A DNA stretch of 64,000 nucleotides. Source: Streptomyces sp. DSM 15324. GTDB taxonomy: Bacteria; Actinomycetota; Actinomycetes; Streptomycetales; Streptomycetaceae. How positions within the stretch are numbered: the first letter of the stretch is position 1; every line of letters begins with the position of its first letter. Shown here piece by piece: positions 41,804 through 49,057 of the stretch. The translations under genes were made by a program, and so were the position numbers. The DNA is taken from contig NZ_KQ949031.1 of assembly GCF_001514285.1 (NCBI RefSeq), positions 124,001-188,000 on the forward strand, written 5' to 3'. The notes beneath the pieces were generated by a model. It had not been told where the DNA came from. It saw only the letters and a list, made by a program, of their open reading frames with translations, and searched no databases.

Positions 41804-42727
41804 ATGACCGACACCGCCGTGCTCGCACAACGCTTCGAGGAGCACCGCGCCCATCTCAAGGCCGTCGCCTACCGCATGCTCGGCTCGCTCGCCGAGGCCG
41901 AGGACGCGGTGCAGGAGGCCTGGCTCAGACTCGCCCGCAGCGAGGCCGACGAGGTGCGCAACCTGGGCGGCTGGCTGACCACCGTGACCGGCCGGGTCTG
42001 TCTGGACCTGCTGCGCTCGCGCGCCGCCCGCCGTGAACTGCCGATGGACGACGGCTACGAGGCCTCTGCGGGGTCCGCGTACGCCGCCTTCGTCCCCGAT
42101 CCGGTGATCGGGCCCCTGTCCCGGACCGACCCCGAGCAGGAGGTGCTCCAGGCCGACGAGGTCGGTCTCGCCCTGCTGATCGTGCTGGAGACCCTGGACC
42201 CCGACGAGCGGCTCGCGTTCGTGCTGCACGACATGTTCGCCGTGCCGTTCGACGACATCGCGCCGATCGTCGAGCGCACCCCGGCCGCGACCCGGCAGCT
42301 CGCCAGCCGGGCCCGCCGCCGGGTCCAGGGGGCCGCACCGACGGCGGAGCCGGACCTCGGCCGGCAGCGCGAGGTGGTCTCCGCGTTCCTGGCCGCCGCC
42401 CGCGCCGGGGACTTCGAGGCGCTGGTCTCCATCCTCCATCCCGATGTGGTGCTGCGGGCCGACTCCGGGGCGCTGGTGCGCGGCGCGGCGGCCTCCAAGA
42501 TCGTGCAGGGTGCGAAGGCGGTGGCCGAACAGGCGATCTTCTTCCGGCAGTTCGCGCCGGCCGGGCGGCTGGCGCTGGTGGGCGGCGCGGTCGGCATCGT
42601 CAACGGGCCCGAGGGCGAGGTGCGTTCGGTCATGGGCATCACCGTCGCCGACGGCCGGATCGTCGCCCTGCACATCCTGGCCGACCCGGAGCGGGTGGCC
42701 GCCCTGGAGGTGCCGGACGGAGTGTGA
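41804..42727 (+). CDS. ECF41-type sigma factor (SigJ-like) with SnoaL C-terminal domain
   Basis: A 307-residue sigma factor. Region 2 is FEEHRAHLKAVAYRMLGSLA and EDAVQEAWLRL; region 4 is LDPDERLAFVLHDMFAVPFD and IVERTPAATRQLASRARRRV. The last 110 residues are a SnoaL-like domain (VVSAFLAAARAGDFEALVSI, VRSVMGITVADGRIV) that in the ECF41 group acts as a built-in anti-sigma domain. These factors usually control a linked COE enzyme; here the near neighbours are a PIG-L deacetylase and the pentapeptide protein. It starts 28 bp after the deacetylase stop. Confidence 0.93.
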   Translation: MTDTAVLAQRFEEHRAHLKAVAYRMLGSLAEAEDAVQEAWLRLARSEADEVRNLGGWLTTVTGRVCLDLLRSRAARRELPMDDGYEASAGSAYAAFVPDPVIGPLSRTDPEQEVLQADEVGLALLIVLETLDPDERLAFVLHDMFAVPFDDIAPIVERTPAATRQLASRARRRVQGAAPTAEPDLGRQREVVSAFLAAARAGDFEALVSILHPDVVLRADSGALVRGAAASKIVQGAKAVAEQAIFFRQFAPAGRLALVGGAVGIVNGPEGEVRSVMGITVADGRIVALHILADPERVAALEVPDGV

Positions 42728-42790
42728 GCGCGGATCAGTAGGGTGGAGGGCATGCGAGAGAAGACGGGGGCCAGGACAGGAGACGAGACG

Positions 42791-43606
42791 GTGGACCGGG
42801 ACGGACTGCGCGGCGACTGCGCGAGCTGCTTCGGCCTGTGCTGTGTGGCGCTGCCCTTCGCCCGCTCGGCCGACTTCGCGCTGGACAAGCCCGCGGGGCG
42901 GCCCTGCCTCCACCTGGCGGCGGACCACCGCTGCGGCATCCACGACCGGCTGCGGCAGAAGGGCTTCACCGGCTGCACGGTCTACGACTGCTTCGGCGCC
43001 GGCCAGAAGGTCTCGCAGGTGACCTTCGGCGGGCGGGACTGGCGGGGCGCCCCGGCCGAGCACGCCCATGCGGTGTTCGAGGTGTTCCCGGTGGTCCGCC
43101 AGCTCCACGAGCTGCTCTGGTACCTCACCGAGGCGCTCGGCCTGCCCGCCGCCCGCCCGGTCCACCCGGAGCTGCGCCGGGCCCTGGAGCGGACCGAGGC
43201 GCTCACCCGGGGAACCCCCGGGGAACTGGCCGCCCTGGACGTCCCCGCCCACCGCGCGGAGGTCAACGTCCTGCTGCTGAGGACCAGCGAGCTGGCCCGG
43301 GCCGGCGTCCGCGGCCGCGGGAAGGACCGCCGGGGCGCCGACCTGATGGGCGCCCGCCTCAAGGGCGCCGATCTGCGCGGGGCGAACCTGCGCGGTGCCT
43401 GTCTGATCGCCGCCGACCTCACCGGCGCCGATCTGCGCGGCGCGGACCTGATCGGGGCCGACCTGCGGGACACCGATCTCACCGATGCCGACCTGACCGG
43501 GGCCTTCTTCCTCACCCAGCCCCAGGTGACCGCGGCCCGGGGCGGCGCCGGCACCCGGCTGCCGGGCTCAGTCACCCGCCCGGTGCACTGGACAGCGGGG
43601 AGCTGA
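42791..43606 (+). CDS. Pentapeptide-repeat protein with N-terminal Cys cluster
   Basis: A protein of about 271 residues. The first 65 residues hold seven or eight Cys in an order like CxxCCxxC zinc/iron-chelating proteins: GDCASCFGLCCVALPFA, RPCLHLAADHRCGIH and GCTVYDCFGAG. A helical middle follows (VFPVVRQLHELLWYLTEALG). The C-terminal part from about residue 195 is a right-handed pentapeptide helix: ADLMGARLKGADLRGANLRG and ADLTGADLRGADLIGADLRD. The GTG at 42791 has AGGAG eight bases before; ATG 42752 and GTG 42743 are earlier alternatives. It follows the sigma gene and overlaps the P450 gene tail by 39 bp. Confidence 0.85.
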   Translation: MDRDGLRGDCASCFGLCCVALPFARSADFALDKPAGRPCLHLAADHRCGIHDRLRQKGFTGCTVYDCFGAGQKVSQVTFGGRDWRGAPAEHAHAVFEVFPVVRQLHELLWYLTEALGLPAARPVHPELRRALERTEALTRGTPGELAALDVPAHRAEVNVLLLRTSELARAGVRGRGKDRRGADLMGARLKGADLRGANLRGACLIAADLTGADLRGADLIGADLRDTDLTDADLTGAFFLTQPQVTAARGGAGTRLPGSVTRPVHWTAGS

Positions 43607-45109
43607 AGCCTCCTCCGGAGCCGGAGCCGGAGCCGACGCCGCGTACGGCTCCCGCGGTGCCACGGGAGCCGTACGCCGCTCCAGGCCCATCCGCAGCCCG
43701 TCCGGCATCAGTGTCAGCCGCTCCGTGACCCGCAGCCGGTACGCCGGGTCGGGGCGCAGGTCGTAGCGGCGCAAGAGGAGGCCGAGGACCAGGGTGGCCT
43801 CGTGCAGGGCGAACTGCCGGCCGATGCAGGCGCGGGCTCCCGTGCCGAACGGCTTGAAGGCGTGCGGGGCGCGCCCCCGGACGGCAGCGGCGTCGAAGCG
43901 GTCCGGGTCGAACCGCTCGGCGTCCTCGCCCCACACCTCGGGGTCCCGGTGCAGCATCGCCGTCAGGATCAGCGCCCAGGCGCCCCGCCGCATCGGGTGC
44001 TCCCCGCCCAGCACGGTGTCCTCGCGGGCCTCCCGGGCGAATGCGGGCGCCGTCGGCCACAGCCGCAGCGCCTCGTCGAGGACGCGGCGCACGTACCGCA
44101 GCTTCGCCACCTGGTCGTACCCCGGCATCGGCGTGCCGCCCCACACCCGGTCCACCTCGGCCCGGGCCCGGGCGGCGATCCGCGGGTTCAGGGAGAGGTA
44201 GTGCAGGGCGAAGGAGAGCGCGCCGGAGGTGGTCTCGTGGCCCGCGACGAGGAAGGTGACGACCTGCCGCCGTATGTTCTCGTCGGACAGCCGCTCACCG
44301 GTCGCGGGGTGCGCGGTGTCGAGCATCCGGTCGAGCAGGTCCCCCTGCCCGCCGCCTCCGGCGCGCCGCTGCCGCACCAGCGCGTCGACGGTGCGGTCCA
44401 GGTAGGCGATGTCGGCCTCGTTCTGCCGGGCGGCGCCCTTCCACAGCCCCGGGAACGGCAGGATGTTGAGACGCTGGGCATAGGTGAGGGTGCCGACCAT
44501 CGCGGTCACGAAGGGATGCGGGCGGTCCCGCTCGAACGAGCCGAAGTCGTGCCCGAACCCGGTGCGCGCGATCGTCTCCAGGGTCAGCTTGGTCATGTCC
44601 CCGGGCACGTCGACCGGCCGTCCGGCGGCGGCCTCCCGGTCCCAGTGGGCGGTGAGCCGCTCGGCCACGTCCAGCATCATCGGGTGGTAGGCCGCCATGG
44701 CCTCCCGGCTGAACCCGGGCGCCAGGACGTCGTGCGCGAGCTGCCAGTTCGGCTCGTGGTTGTACGCCGTGAACAGCGCGTCGCCGACCACCGGCCGCAG
44801 GTTGGCGATGCCCAGCCCCACGTGCTTGGCGAACCGCGCCTCGTCCGCCATGTCGGCGGTCAGCTCCGCCCCCCACACGAACACGAACTCCCGGCCGAAC
44901 GCCTTGCGCCGGAAGATCGGACCGAGCTGCCGGGCGTAGCGCAGGGAGTCCTGCAGGGGAGTGCGCCGGCTGGCGCCGAGGAGGTCGCCGAGCAGCGGGA
45001 TCCGGTACGGGGGATGCGGAATGCGCCGCAGCGCGGGCCAGCCCAGCTCCGCGCTGCGGAACCCCTTGGGCAGGACGTCCCCGGTCGTCGTCGACACGGT
45101 CTCCGCCAT
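43568..45109 (-). CDS. Cytochrome P450, CYP102-type heme domain without reductase
   Basis: A 513-residue P450 that matches the heme half of CYP102A1 (BM3) along its length: DALFTAYNHEPNWQLAHDVL, HPFVTAMVGTL, the oxygen motif AGHETTSGALSFALHYL, EALRLWPTAPAFAREA and the heme loop KPFGTGARACIGRQFALHEA with the Cys ligand. The FMN/FAD reductase half is absent; after LERR there is only a short Ala/Pro tail ending CPVHRAGD. Streptomyces CYP102B1 is known in this form, so fatty acid hydroxylation with separate redox partners is likely. A TetR gene is divergent. The stop lies inside the convergent pentapeptide gene. Confidence 0.93.
   Translation of the reverse strand: MAETVSTTTGDVLPKGFRSAELGWPALRRIPHPPYRIPLLGDLLGASRRTPLQDSLRYARQLGPIFRRKAFGREFVFVWGAELTADMADEARFAKHVGLGIANLRPVVGDALFTAYNHEPNWQLAHDVLAPGFSREAMAAYHPMMLDVAERLTAHWDREAAAGRPVDVPGDMTKLTLETIARTGFGHDFGSFERDRPHPFVTAMVGTLTYAQRLNILPFPGLWKGAARQNEADIAYLDRTVDALVRQRRAGGGGQGDLLDRMLDTAHPATGERLSDENIRRQVVTFLVAGHETTSGALSFALHYLSLNPRIAARARAEVDRVWGGTPMPGYDQVAKLRYVRRVLDEALRLWPTAPAFAREAREDTVLGGEHPMRRGAWALILTAMLHRDPEVWGEDAERFDPDRFDAAAVRGRAPHAFKPFGTGARACIGRQFALHEATLVLGLLLRRYDLRPDPAYRLRVTERLTLMPDGLRMGLERRTAPVAPREPYAASAPAPAPEEASAPRCPVHRAGD
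43641..43676. terminator. Perfect hairpin inside the P450 3' end
   Basis: GCGTACGGCTCCCG and CGGGAGCCGTACGC form a perfect 14-bp stem around CGGTGCCA. It lies 35 bp past the stop of the pentapeptide gene and within the P450 C-terminal codons, and could end the plus-strand transcript and slow the minus-strand one. Confidence 0.6.
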
Positions 45110-45166
45110 GACGCGTTCTCCCTCGATCTCCCTTGAAGCAGCGGCAGGTTGGAGCTGTTGTACGTG

Positions 45167-45205
45167 GGTTCAATAGCGCGTTCAGTCTCGTCCCGTCGTT
45201 GAACC
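45167..45205. promoter_or_regulatory. Inverted GGTTCAA/TTGAACC pair between P450 and tetR
   Basis: GGTTCAA at 45167-45173 and TTGAACC at 45199-45205 are perfect inverted arms 32 bp apart in the 117-bp divergent promoter. They are likely binding sites for the TetR regulator, perhaps with CGTTCAGT in between. Confidence 0.5.
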
Positions 45206-45226
45206 GGCGTCAAGTACAGTGCGGGG

Positions 45227-45835
45227 ATGGCCGCGAACCCGAAGGAGCGCACCCGGCGTCGACTCAGCACCGGGGAGCGCAGGGAACAGCTCCTGTCGGT
45301 GGGCGCGCGCCTGTTCTCGGAGAGTCCGTACGACGAGGTCCGCATCGAGCGGGTCGCGGAGATCGCCGGGGTCTCGCGCGGGCTGCTCTACCACTACTTC
45401 CCGACCAAGCGGGACTTCTTCGCGGCGGTCGTCGAGTGCGAGAGCGAGCGGATGCTGCGGATGACGGCGGCGGTGCCGGGCATGCCGGTCCGTGAGCAGC
45501 TCACCGCGGGCCTCGACACCTATCTGGAGTACGTCGAGACCCACGCGCACGGCTACCGCGCCTTCCACCGTGCGGACGCGGCGGGTGATCTGACCGTGCG
45601 CCGGGTCTACCGGCGGGCCCTCGCGGCGCAGGAGGAACAGATCCTCGCCGCCCTCGGCGCCGACCCGGAGTTCGGACCGCTCTTCGAGGAGCGCGCCGAG
45701 GTGCGGCTGGCGGTGCGCGGCTGGCTGGCGTTCACCACGGCCGTCTGCCTGGAGTGGCTGCGCGGGCCGGATCTGACGCGGGAACAGGTGCGGGACCTGT
45801 GTGCGCGGGCGCTGCTCGGGGTCCTCGCGCACTGA
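45227..45835 (+). CDS. TetR-family transcriptional regulator
   Basis: A 202-residue TetR repressor. The HTH is EQLLSVGARLFSESPYDEVR, IERVAEIAGVSRGLLYHYFP, followed by TKRDFFAAVVE. The ligand domain fills the rest, ending with RGWLAFTTAVCLEWLRGPDL. It is divergent from the CYP102-type P450, reminiscent of the BM3R1 repressor of CYP102A1, which is also TetR-type and responds to fatty acids. The ATG at 45227 is the natural start. Confidence 0.92.
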   Translation: MAANPKERTRRRLSTGERREQLLSVGARLFSESPYDEVRIERVAEIAGVSRGLLYHYFPTKRDFFAAVVECESERMLRMTAAVPGMPVREQLTAGLDTYLEYVETHAHGYRAFHRADAAGDLTVRRVYRRALAAQEEQILAALGADPEFGPLFEERAEVRLAVRGWLAFTTAVCLEWLRGPDLTREQVRDLCARALLGVLAH

Positions 45836-45888
45836 CGCGGCACAAAGGTCCTCGGTGCAGGTTGGCGCGTGGCTCGGAGTCCGATAGG

Positions 45889-45907
45889 TTAGGCAAGGCT
45901 TACCTAA
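45889..45907. promoter_or_regulatory. DmdR/IdeR-type iron box
   Basis: TTAGGCAAGGCTTACCTAA matches the 19-bp consensus for DtxR/IdeR/DmdR1 sites at about 16 positions, with perfect TTAGG/CCTAA ends. It overlaps the ribosome site (AAGGAGG) of the DUF2470 gene, so Fe-loaded repressor would shut that gene down. Confidence 0.85.
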
Positions 45908-45918
45908 GGAGGTCTGGG

Positions 45919-46644
45919 ATGGGTGACAGCCACAGCTGGACGGCGGTGCCCGGGGCGGCCGAGCGGGCCCGGTCGGTGCCGGCCGCCGCGTGGTCCTGCT
46001 CGGTGACCGCCGACGGCGGACGCGAGGAGTTCCTCGGCGCGCACACCGTCGACGACGCCGGCCGGGTGCACCTCCATGTGCCCGACGACAGCTCCCTGCT
46101 CACGGCCGCCCTCTGCGCGCCCCGCGGCGAGCCGTCCGCCGTCCTGGAGTTCGCCGACGTGGCACCCGTGCCCGTGCGCAACCGTGTCCGGGGCCGGCTC
46201 TGGCTGGCCGGCTGGTTCGCCCCCGAGGACGACCACCTCGTCCTGCGCGCCACCCGGGTCGTCCTGAAACAGGCCGGGGGCGCGGTCGTCGTCGACCGCG
46301 ACGAGTTCGCCGGGGCCCGCCCCGATCCCCTCGCCACCGCCGAGGCCCAGCTGCTCACCCACCTGGCCGACGCCCACCCCGACGCCGTCGAGCGGCTCAC
46401 CCGCCTGGTGCGGCACGAGAGCCTGCACGGTGCCGTACGGGTCCAGCCGCTCGCCGTCGACCGGCACGGACTGACGCTCCGCATCGAACGGGCCCGCGCC
46501 CACGGTGACGTACGCCTGCCCTTCCACGCACCCGCCGACGACGTCGGCCAGCTCGCCGAGCGGATGCACGTCCTGCTCACCCGGGCGAGCGCCGCGTCCT
46601 GCCCGCGCCCCCTACAGCGGCAGCGCACAGACGGCGACGGGTGA
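45919..46644 (+). CDS. DUF2470-domain protein, probably heme or iron related
   Basis: A 241-residue protein. The C-terminal 100 residues (LLTHLADAHPDAVERLTRLV, LTLRIERARAHGDVRLPFHA, DDVGQLAERMHVLL) match DUF2470, the domain that follows the heme-oxygenase-like part in HugZ. The N-terminal half (SCSVTADGGREEFLG, VLEFADVAPVPVRNRVRGRL) resembles the FMN-binding split barrel of that family. The iron box directly before the ATG at 45919 indicates expression under iron lack. Heme breakdown or siderophore-iron release is a fair guess. It converges with and overlaps the next gene by 33 bp. Confidence 0.87.
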   Translation: MGDSHSWTAVPGAAERARSVPAAAWSCSVTADGGREEFLGAHTVDDAGRVHLHVPDDSSLLTAALCAPRGEPSAVLEFADVAPVPVRNRVRGRLWLAGWFAPEDDHLVLRATRVVLKQAGGAVVVDRDEFAGARPDPLATAEAQLLTHLADAHPDAVERLTRLVRHESLHGAVRVQPLAVDRHGLTLRIERARAHGDVRLPFHAPADDVGQLAERMHVLLTRASAASCPRPLQRQRTDGDG

Positions 46645-47862
46645 CGGGAACGGCTCGCCCGCGAGCCGCAGTCGGCCGCTGCCGGCGTCCACCTCGAAGA
46701 CACTGACCGTGCCGGAGCGCTGGTTCGCCGCGAACAGCAGTCCGCCGTCCGGCGAGAGGGCGATCTGCCGCGGGAAGTCCCCGTGCACCGGGACCGTGCC
46801 GAGCAGCCGCAGCCGGGCCCCGTCCGCCTCCACCGCGTACCGGGCGAGGGTGTTGTCGCCCCGGTTGGCCAGGAACGCGTACGCCCCGTCCGGCGTGACC
46901 GCGAACTGCGCCGGATAGTTGGGGCCGGCCTTCGCGCCCGTCGACTGCGGCGCACCGATCGTCAGCCGCCCGCTGCCGGCGTCGTAGGCGCAGACCGCGA
47001 CCGTGTCGTCGCCCTCGTCGGCGAGATAGGCGTACCGCCCGCCGGGATGGAAGGTGAGGTGGCGCGGTCCCGCGCCCGGCCGGGTGTGCGCCTGGGCGAC
47101 CTCGGTGAGCGTGCCCTCGTGCCCGTCGAGACGGTAGCTGTACACCGTGTCCGTGCCGAGGTCCACGGCCAGCACGTGCCCGCCGTCCGGCGCCGTCAGG
47201 AACTGGTGGGCGTGCGGCCCCCGCTGCCCGGGCCCGGGCGCCGGACGCGCGTGGGTGACCCGGGCGGTGCGCTCGCCCAGCGCCCCCGAGGAGCCGATCG
47301 GGTGCACGGCCACACTGCCCGAGCCGTAGTCGGCGCTCAGCAGCCAGCGCCCGCTCGGATGCACCGAGAGATGGCAGGGGTGCGCCCCGCCTGTCGCCCG
47401 GCTCCCCAGCACCGCGCGGTCGGACAGCCGTACGGCGGTCACCGTGCCCCTCGCCCGCTCGTTCACCGCGTACAGCGTGCCGCCGTCCGGGTGGATCGCC
47501 AGGTACGACGGGTCGGGGACACCGGTGACGGTGCCCCGGGCGGTGATCCGGCCCGAGGACGGGTCGTACGAGGCGACACCGATGCCCCTGCCGCCGCCCT
47601 CGGCGGAGGTGTAGGTGCCCAGATAGAGGGGACGCGGGCCGGACGGGCTCGGCGCGGGCTCGGCCGAGGCGGAGGACGGCGACGCCTGCGACGACCGCGG
47701 GGCCGTCGCGGCCTCCCGGGGCTCCCGCCCCTCCCGCGCCGCCCCGGACGAGCCGTCACCGCCGCAGCCCGCCACGGCCGGCGCCACCGCCGCGCCGCCG
47801 AGCACCGCGACGAACCGCCGCCTGCTCCAGCCGCCGCGCGTCCCTGCCGTCCCGCTGTCCAT
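46612..47862 (-). CDS. Lactonase-family beta-propeller lipoprotein (6-phosphogluconolactonase-like)
   Basis: A 416-residue protein with a twin-arginine plus lipobox signal (SRRRFVAVLGGAAVAPAVAG followed by Cys), a Ser/Ala/Pro linker to about residue 75 and a seven-bladed propeller of the YbhE/lactonase type: YLGTYTSAEGGGRGIGVASY, PSYLAIHPDGGTLYAVNE, HLSVHPSGRWLLSADYGSG, GPHAHQFLTAPDGGHVLAVD and RHLTFHPGGRYAYLADEGDD. It would hydrolyse a sugar lactone outside the cell, or only bind. The ATG at 47862 is supported by the signal; longer frames have none. Confidence 0.9.
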   Translation of the reverse strand: MDSGTAGTRGGWSRRRFVAVLGGAAVAPAVAGCGGDGSSGAAREGREPREAATAPRSSQASPSSASAEPAPSPSGPRPLYLGTYTSAEGGGRGIGVASYDPSSGRITARGTVTGVPDPSYLAIHPDGGTLYAVNERARGTVTAVRLSDRAVLGSRATGGAHPCHLSVHPSGRWLLSADYGSGSVAVHPIGSSGALGERTARVTHARPAPGPGQRGPHAHQFLTAPDGGHVLAVDLGTDTVYSYRLDGHEGTLTEVAQAHTRPGAGPRHLTFHPGGRYAYLADEGDDTVAVCAYDAGSGRLTIGAPQSTGAKAGPNYPAQFAVTPDGAYAFLANRGDNTLARYAVEADGARLRLLGTVPVHGDFPRQIALSPDGGLLFAANQRSGTVSVFEVDAGSGRLRLAGEPFPSPVAVCALPL

Positions 47863-47948
47863 CGCGCGCACCTCAGGTCGTCCCGCGCTCCCGTCCACAG
47901 CACCTTGACGCGGAACGCCCCTCGCACGCAAAAGCGGGGCCAGGCCGG

Positions 47949-49013
47949 CTACCAGTCGCCGTCCTGCACCGGCGTCCCGGGTGCGTCCTTGAGCGGGTGC
48001 ACCTGGCCGGGCGCCGGCTGCTGCCAGGGGGCCAGGTCGTCGCCGAGCCACCCGCCGACCGGCTCGACCCCGGACAGGGCCTCGCCCGGCGGGAGGTCCT
48101 GCGCGCCCTCGTCGTAGTAGTCGAACCACGGCAGGCCCGCCTTGGTGTACGCGGCGCGATCCACCGGGGAGGGCGGGGGCTCCTCGCCGGTGATGCGCCG
48201 CCACTCCGGCGGGGTGACCAGGTGCACGAAGACCCGCGCGCCGGGTTCGCGGGTGTAGTCCTCGACCGGGCGGGTGTCCCGGTAGACCTCCTGCCGCATC
48301 GAACCGCCCACGCCCAGCCCCATCGCGGCGGCGGCGCGCGGCCGGGGCGCCCCGCCCGGGGCGGGCGCGGCGGCCGTCATGGGCATCGGCGCCTGCGGGG
48401 GCGTCGCCCCGGGCGCCGCGCCGTATCCGCCCCCGACGGACTTCACGCTCCGCGTCTCCATCGAGAGGACCCGCTGCGCCTCCTCCCACTCCGCGCGCTT
48501 CTCCTCGGTCAGCGGGAAGCACTGGAGCTGGACCCCGCCCCACACCTCCTCGCCGGTGACCTGGCCCTCCACGGTCGCGCCCAGGCCGAGCGGCACCGCC
48601 ACGAACTGGCGGACCGTGCCCTTGCCGGAGTTGATGCCGTCCAGCCAGGGCTGACGCGGCAGCGCCAGGTAGTTCTGCGGGTCGCGGGAGAGCCGGTCGC
48701 TCCACGGCTTGCCGGAGACCGCGCACACCTTGCCCGCCCCGACCTGGAGCGCCGCCGGCCGGGTGGAGCCCGCGAAGCCCAGCCACATCGCCTCGCGGAG
48801 ATACACCGGCAGCATCACGCCACCGCGCGCCAGCCACTCGGCGGGCACGGTGTCGGGGTGGTCGGCGACCCGGCGGAGCGGGAACGTCCCCAGCCCGGGC
48901 GGCAGGTCGTGCTCACCGCTCTCCGGCAGCCGCAGGGTCCGCATGAACCGCACGGCCACCCCGCCCGGCAGCCTCAGTGTGTCCCCGTCGATCCGTACGG
49001 TGGTGCCGGCCAC
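47949..49013 (-). CDS. Unrecognised protein, 354 aa
   Basis: I do not recognise this family. The 354-residue protein opens VAGTTVRIDGDTLRLPGGVA and includes HPDTVPAEWLARGGVMLPVY, GFAGSTRPAALQVGAGKVC and YLALPRQPWLDGINSGKGTV. Then comes a flexible Ala/Pro/Gly linker (APGATPPQAPMPMTAAAPAP) and a C-terminal part with QEVYRDTRPVEDYTREPGAR and PWFDYYDEGAQDLPPGEAL. There is no signal peptide or membrane helix, so it is probably cytoplasmic with two domains. The GTG at 49013 has AAGGAGG. It is 44 bp after the FUSC gene and likely in its operon. Confidence 0.75.
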   Translation of the reverse strand: MAGTTVRIDGDTLRLPGGVAVRFMRTLRLPESGEHDLPPGLGTFPLRRVADHPDTVPAEWLARGGVMLPVYLREAMWLGFAGSTRPAALQVGAGKVCAVSGKPWSDRLSRDPQNYLALPRQPWLDGINSGKGTVRQFVAVPLGLGATVEGQVTGEEVWGGVQLQCFPLTEEKRAEWEEAQRVLSMETRSVKSVGGGYGAAPGATPPQAPMPMTAAAPAPGGAPRPRAAAAMGLGVGGSMRQEVYRDTRPVEDYTREPGARVFVHLVTPPEWRRITGEEPPPSPVDRAAYTKAGLPWFDYYDEGAQDLPPGEALSGVEPVGGWLGDDLAPWQQPAPGQVHPLKDAPGTPVQDGDW

Positions 49014-49057
49014 AGGCGTGCTCCCTCCTTCGGCGCCGGCCCCGTCCCGGCGCTCCC

